From an uncultured Bacillota bacterium (lineage in GTDB: Bacteria; Bacillota; Limnochordia; Limnochordales; ZCTH02-B6), in assembly GCA_937916565.1 (NCBI GenBank), contig CALFSR010000062.1:1-9798 (forward strand): 9,798 bases of DNA, given 5' to 3'. Under the pieces are notes generated by a model. The model was not told where the DNA came from, ran no database searches, and saw nothing but the letters and a program-made list of their open reading frames with translations. How positions within the stretch are numbered: position 1 is the first letter of the stretch; each line of letters starts with the position of its first letter. The translations under genes were made by a program, and so were the position numbers. Positions 6,625 to 9,798 of the stretch are shown here, piece by piece.

Positions 6625-6652
6625 GCCGGCCGCTGGAAGGGGTGGAGCCATC

Positions 6653-8530
6653 GTGCAGCCTGCGCCGCGCTGGGAGACCACCGGTCCCCGCCTCTTTTTC
6701 GAGGAGGCGGAGCGCCGGCGGGACCGGATCGCGATGCGCCACAAGGTTTTCGGTCTTTGGCAGCCCATCACCTGGGGCGAGTACGCCCACAAGGTGCGGC
6801 TCAACGCCCACGGGCTGCTGGCCCTGGGGCTGAGCTACGGCGATCGGGTCGGCCTGATCGGGGAGAACCGGCCGGAGTGGCTTTACGCGGACTTGGCCAT
6901 CCAGTCCGCGGGCGGCGTAACCGCGGCCATTTACGCCACCAACAGCCCGGAGCAGTGCGAGTACATCCTGGCCCACTCCGAGTCCCGGTTCTGGTTCGTG
7001 GAAAACGAGGAGCAGCTTGACAAGTTCCTGCAGATCCGGGACCGGCTGCCGCACCTGGAAAAGGTCATCGTCATGGACACCGAGGGCTTGCGGGAGTTCC
7101 ATGACGAGCGCGTCATGAGCATGGCGGAGCTCGAGCGCCTCGGAGAGGCGTATGCGGCGCAGCACCCCGGGGCCCTGGAGGAGCGCCTGCGGATGGGCAA
7201 GCCCGACGACGTCGCCCTGCTCATTTACACCTCGGGCACGACGGGACCGCCCAAGGGCGCGATGCTCACCCACCGCAACTGCCTCTGGACGGCGGACGCC
7301 CTCGGCCGGGCCAATCCTATCCGGGAAGACGAGGAGACGCTGTCGTTTTTGCCCCTCTCGCATATTGCGCAGCGCATGGTGTCGGTGTACCTGCCCCTTT
7401 ATTGGGGATTCACCGTCAACTTCTGCGAAAACACCGACACGGTGCTGGAAAACATGCGGGAGATCTCACCGACGCTCATCTTCGCGGTGCCGCGCATATG
7501 GGAAAAGCTGTACTCCGGCGTCGAGCTGCGGATCAAGGACGCGGATTGGTTTAAGCGAGGCGCCTACCGCGTCGCCGTCAACATCGGCCGGCGCCACGCG
7601 AGGGCCCGGCTTTTCGACGGCAATGTCCCTGCCGGTCTCAACCTGCTCTACTGGCTCGCCCGCGTCTTAGTGCTCCGCCCGCTGACGCGCCGGCTCGGCC
7701 TGGACCGGGCGCGGTTCGTCATCTCGGGCGCGGCGCCCATCAGCCCCGACGTGCTCCTGTATTTCCACAGCCTAGGCGTCCCGATCCGGGAGGTGTACGG
7801 CCAAACCGAGGGGTCCGGCCCGACGACGATTCACCACCATGACCGGATCAAGTTGGGTACCGTCGGAAAGCCGCTGCCGGGCGTCGAGGTGCGCATCGCG
7901 GAGGACGGCGAAATCCTGGTCCGGGGCGGCAACGTCTTCCCCGGCTACTTCAAGGACCCTGAAGCCACCCGAAGCACGCTCGCCGATGGCTGGCTGCATT
8001 CGGGCGACGTGGGCGAAATCGACGAGGAAGGGTTCCTGCGCATCACCGACCGCAAGAAGGACCTGTTCATCACCGCCGGCGGCAAAAACATCGCGCCCCA
8101 GTACATCGAGAACAAGCTCAAGTTCAGCCCCTACATCAACGACGCGGTCGTCGTCGGCGACGGCAAGCGCTACATCACGGCCTTGATCGTCATCGACGAG
8201 GAGAACGTCAGCAAGTGGGCCCAGGACAATAAGATCCCGTACACCACCTACACCGACTTGTCCCAAAACCCGCAAGTGCGGGAGCTGATTGAGCAAGAGG
8301 TCAACGCGGTCAACCGAACCTTGTCCAGCCCCGAACAGGTCAAGAAGTTCGCGATCCTGCCCAAGCGCCTCTACCAGGAGGACGGCGAGGTGACGCCGAC
8401 CCTCAAGGTCAAGCGCAAGGCGATTATGGAGAAGTTCGCCGACATCGTCGCCGAGCTGTACGACGAAAAGCCCAAGCCCAAGGACGAGTCGACGGCGCCC
8501 GCGGCAGCCGGCTCACGGGCCGCGGGCTAG
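6653..8530 (+). CDS. Long-chain acyl-CoA synthetase, FAA1-type (AMP-binding)
   Basis: This enzyme activates fatty acids to acyl-CoA using ATP, through an acyl-adenylate. The 625-residue length fits the FAA1/COG1022 branch. Motifs in order: the ATP-binding loop LLIYTSGTTGPPKGAMLTH (189-207), SGAAPIS (358-364), VYGQTEGSGP (381-390) and the hinge/core motif DGWLHSGDVGEIDEEGFLRITDRKKD (445-470). The C-terminal TPTLKVKRK (581-589) contains the catalytic lysine region. The last ~20 residues are a charged and Ala-rich tail without a recognised role. The start is GTG at 6653, with GGTGGAG five bases upstream. It is transcribed away from tetR and is followed after 37 bases by a second synthetase, so both are likely one operon feeding the dehydrogenase/ETF genes on the other strand. 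Exact chain length is unknown; branched or aromatic acids cannot be excluded. Confidence 0.94.
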   Translation: MQPAPRWETTGPRLFFEEAERRRDRIAMRHKVFGLWQPITWGEYAHKVRLNAHGLLALGLSYGDRVGLIGENRPEWLYADLAIQSAGGVTAAIYATNSPEQCEYILAHSESRFWFVENEEQLDKFLQIRDRLPHLEKVIVMDTEGLREFHDERVMSMAELERLGEAYAAQHPGALEERLRMGKPDDVALLIYTSGTTGPPKGAMLTHRNCLWTADALGRANPIREDEETLSFLPLSHIAQRMVSVYLPLYWGFTVNFCENTDTVLENMREISPTLIFAVPRIWEKLYSGVELRIKDADWFKRGAYRVAVNIGRRHARARLFDGNVPAGLNLLYWLARVLVLRPLTRRLGLDRARFVISGAAPISPDVLLYFHSLGVPIREVYGQTEGSGPTTIHHHDRIKLGTVGKPLPGVEVRIAEDGEILVRGGNVFPGYFKDPEATRSTLADGWLHSGDVGEIDEEGFLRITDRKKDLFITAGGKNIAPQYIENKLKFSPYINDAVVVGDGKRYITALIVIDEENVSKWAQDNKIPYTTYTDLSQNPQVRELIEQEVNAVNRTLSSPEQVKKFAILPKRLYQEDGEVTPTLKVKRKAIMEKFADIVAELYDEKPKPKDESTAPAAAGSRAAG

Positions 8531-8534
8531 TTAC

Positions 8535-8546
8535 CCGCGCCCGGGC
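8535..8546 (+). repeat. 12-base repeat upstream of second synthetase (copy 2)
   Basis: CCGCGCCCGGGC lies in the 37-base gap between the two synthetase genes, ending 21 bases before the GTG of the LcfA-type gene. It is identical to 6613-6624. Both contain the octamer GCCCGGGC that also forms the hairpin at 4052-4079. Confidence 0.4.
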
Positions 8547-8567
8547 CACATACGAGGTGATCCTCCG

Positions 8568-9798
8568 GTGACAACCCCGCAGCGCCCTTGGATTCGGCAC
8601 TACCCGCCGGGCGTGCCGGCGAACCTGGAATACCGGGAAGAGTCCCTGGTCCAGCCGCTCATCCGGTCGGCGCAGGCCCATCCCGACCGGCCGGCGATGC
8701 TCTTTTTCGGCAAGCCGACCACGTACCGGGACCTCTTGGACGAGGTGCAACGAGCGGCGGGGGGCTTGGCCGCGCTTGGGGTGCGCAAGGGGGACCGGGT
8801 GGCCATCATGCTGCCCAACAGCCCCCAGTGCGTCGTCGCCTACTACGCGGTGCTCTGGCTCGGTGGCGTCGTGGTCATGGTCAATCCTCTCTACACCCCG
8901 CGTGAGCTCAAGACGCAGCTCGCCGACAGCGGCGCCCGGCACATCATCGCCCTGGACATCATGTACCCCAAGGTCGCCGAGGTTCGATCCGAAACGGCCG
9001 TCGAAAAGGTTGTCGTCACGGGACTGGCCGAGTACTTGCCCTTCCCGCTCAACCTGCTTTTTCCCATCCAGCTGCGACGGCAAGGCCAGGCGGTCAAGAT
9101 CCCGGCGGCGCCCCACATCACCCGCTGGCGCGACCTGCTGGCGCACCCGCCGGCGGCTGCACCCGCCGCGGTCAACGCCAAGGAGGACCTGGCCGCCCTG
9201 CAGTATACCGGCGGCACGACCGGCGTGCCCAAAGGCGCCATGCTCACCCACTTCAACCTGTACGCCAACTGCGTCCAGATCGCGGCGTGGCTGAGCGAGT
9301 TTCAAGAAGACCCGTTCCGCGTCTTGGCCGCGCTGCCGTTCTTCCACGTCTACGGGTTGACGACGGTGCTCAACTATACCGTTTTTGGCGCCGGGACCAT
9401 GATCCTTGTCCCCCGCTTTGACATCGAGCAGGTGCTCAAGCTCATCGAGCGGCACAAGCCCCATGTCTTCCCCGGCGCGCCCACGATGTACGTGGCGGTG
9501 CTCAACCATCCCCGGGCCAAGCAGGTCGACTTGAGCTCCATTGCCGCGTGCATCAGCGGTGCGGCGCCGCTTCCGGTCGAAGTTCAGACCGCGTTTGAAG
9601 AGCTGAGCGGCGGGCGCCTGGTCGAAGGCTACGGCTTGACGGAGGCGTCGCCGGTCACCCACGCGAATCCGGTGTGGGGCCACCGCAAAATCGGCAGCAT
9701 CGGGGTGCCGTGGCCGGACACCGACTGCCGCATCGTCAACCCGGAAACCGGCGAGGACGTCCCGGTGGGCGAGCCCGGCGAACTGCTCATCCGCGGCC
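8568..9798 (+). CDS. lcfA: Long-chain fatty-acid-CoA ligase, LcfA/FadD-type, 3' end cut by window
   Basis: The visible 410 residues are about three quarters of a typical ~560-residue LcfA/FadD ligase. The N-terminal PWIRHYPPGVPANL resembles the start of B. subtilis LcfA. KGDRVAIMLPNSPQ (74-87), EYLPFPLNLLFP (155-166), the ATP loop LQYTGGTTGVPKGAMLTH (211-228), PFFHVYGLTTVLNY (257-270), FPGAPTMYVAVLNHP (301-315), CISGAAPLPVEV (328-339) and VEGYGLTEASPVTHANP (352-368) all match that family closely. The C-terminal domain with the catalytic Lys lies beyond the window. GTG at 8568 has GAGGTGA seven bases upstream. It belongs to a different branch from the upstream synthetase, so it is not a recent tandem duplicate. 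The two may differ in chain length or acid type. The lcfA symbol is by resemblance. Confidence 0.93.
   Translation, partial: MTTPQRPWIRHYPPGVPANLEYREESLVQPLIRSAQAHPDRPAMLFFGKPTTYRDLLDEVQRAAGGLAALGVRKGDRVAIMLPNSPQCVVAYYAVLWLGGVVVMVNPLYTPRELKTQLADSGARHIIALDIMYPKVAEVRSETAVEKVVVTGLAEYLPFPLNLLFPIQLRRQGQAVKIPAAPHITRWRDLLAHPPAAAPAAVNAKEDLAALQYTGGTTGVPKGAMLTHFNLYANCVQIAAWLSEFQEDPFRVLAALPFFHVYGLTTVLNYTVFGAGTMILVPRFDIEQVLKLIERHKPHVFPGAPTMYVAVLNHPRAKQVDLSSIAACISGAAPLPVEVQTAFEELSGGRLVEGYGLTEASPVTHANPVWGHRKIGSIGVPWPDTDCRIVNPETGEDVPVGEPGELLIRG

Larger units (their letters stand above)
6473..6652. other. Divergent control region between tetR and the acyl-CoA synthetases
   Basis: This 180-base gap carries the leftward promoter, the operator palindrome, the weak rightward promoter candidate and, at 6615-6626, a perfect 12-base palindrome GCGCCCGGGCGC in the synthetase leader. 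A short A+T-rich island (about 6525-6605) stands out against the GC-rich surroundings. No small gene was found in it. Confidence 0.7.

Noticed and set aside
8554..8565. A GAGG-TGAT-CCTC stem that could hide the ribosome site of the LcfA-type gene
   Set aside because: It has only four base pairs with a 4-base loop, too weak to claim regulation.
8424..9683. A 419-codon open frame on the minus strand opposite the LcfA-type ligase
   Set aside because: It is antisense to a well-supported ligase, runs into the end of the previous gene, and its translation resembles no family.

Overview
The window is dense, very G+C-rich bacterial DNA. It has strong AGGAGG-type ribosome binding sites, several GTG/TTG starts and gene gaps of one or a few bases. 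With the gene order (acyl-CoA ligase, TetR regulator, etfB, etfA, like the Bacillus subtilis lcfA-fadR-fadB-etfB-etfA operon), this suggests a high-G+C member of the Bacillota (Symbiobacterium-, Limnochorda-, Thermaerobacter- or Kyrpidia-like). The taxonomy is an inference. No mobile element, CRISPR array or RNA gene was seen.

Layout: two oppositely directed gene groups leave a 180-base control region (6473-6652). Leftward (minus strand) run a TetR/FadR-like repressor (6472-5882), etfB (5880-5080), etfA (5078-4101), a membrane iron-sulfur ETF:menaquinone oxidoreductase-type gene (3960-1912), an acyl-CoA dehydrogenase (1870-698) and a metallo-beta-lactamase-fold hydrolase (701 to beyond position 1, incomplete). 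Rightward (plus strand) run two different acyl-CoA synthetases, one FAA1-type (6653-8530) and one LcfA/FadD-type (8568 to beyond the window end, incomplete).

How it works together (inference from families): the synthetases turn free fatty acids into acyl-CoA. The dehydrogenase makes the first oxidation. Electrons pass to the EtfAB flavoprotein, then through the membrane Fe-S/haem b protein to menaquinone. The TetR protein probably senses acyl-CoA and represses its own operon at a palindrome just downstream of a near-consensus promoter. The window thus holds activation plus the complete electron outlet of beta-oxidation, but no enoyl-CoA hydratase, hydroxyacyl-CoA dehydrogenase or thiolase.

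Most unusual points: EtfA has Leu where ETFs carry a near-invariant flavin-contacting Arg. A perfect 11-bp hairpin lies in the only large gap of the leftward operon. The octamer GCCCGGGC occurs four times, all in non-coding gaps. The back-to-back promoters appear to share their -35 region.
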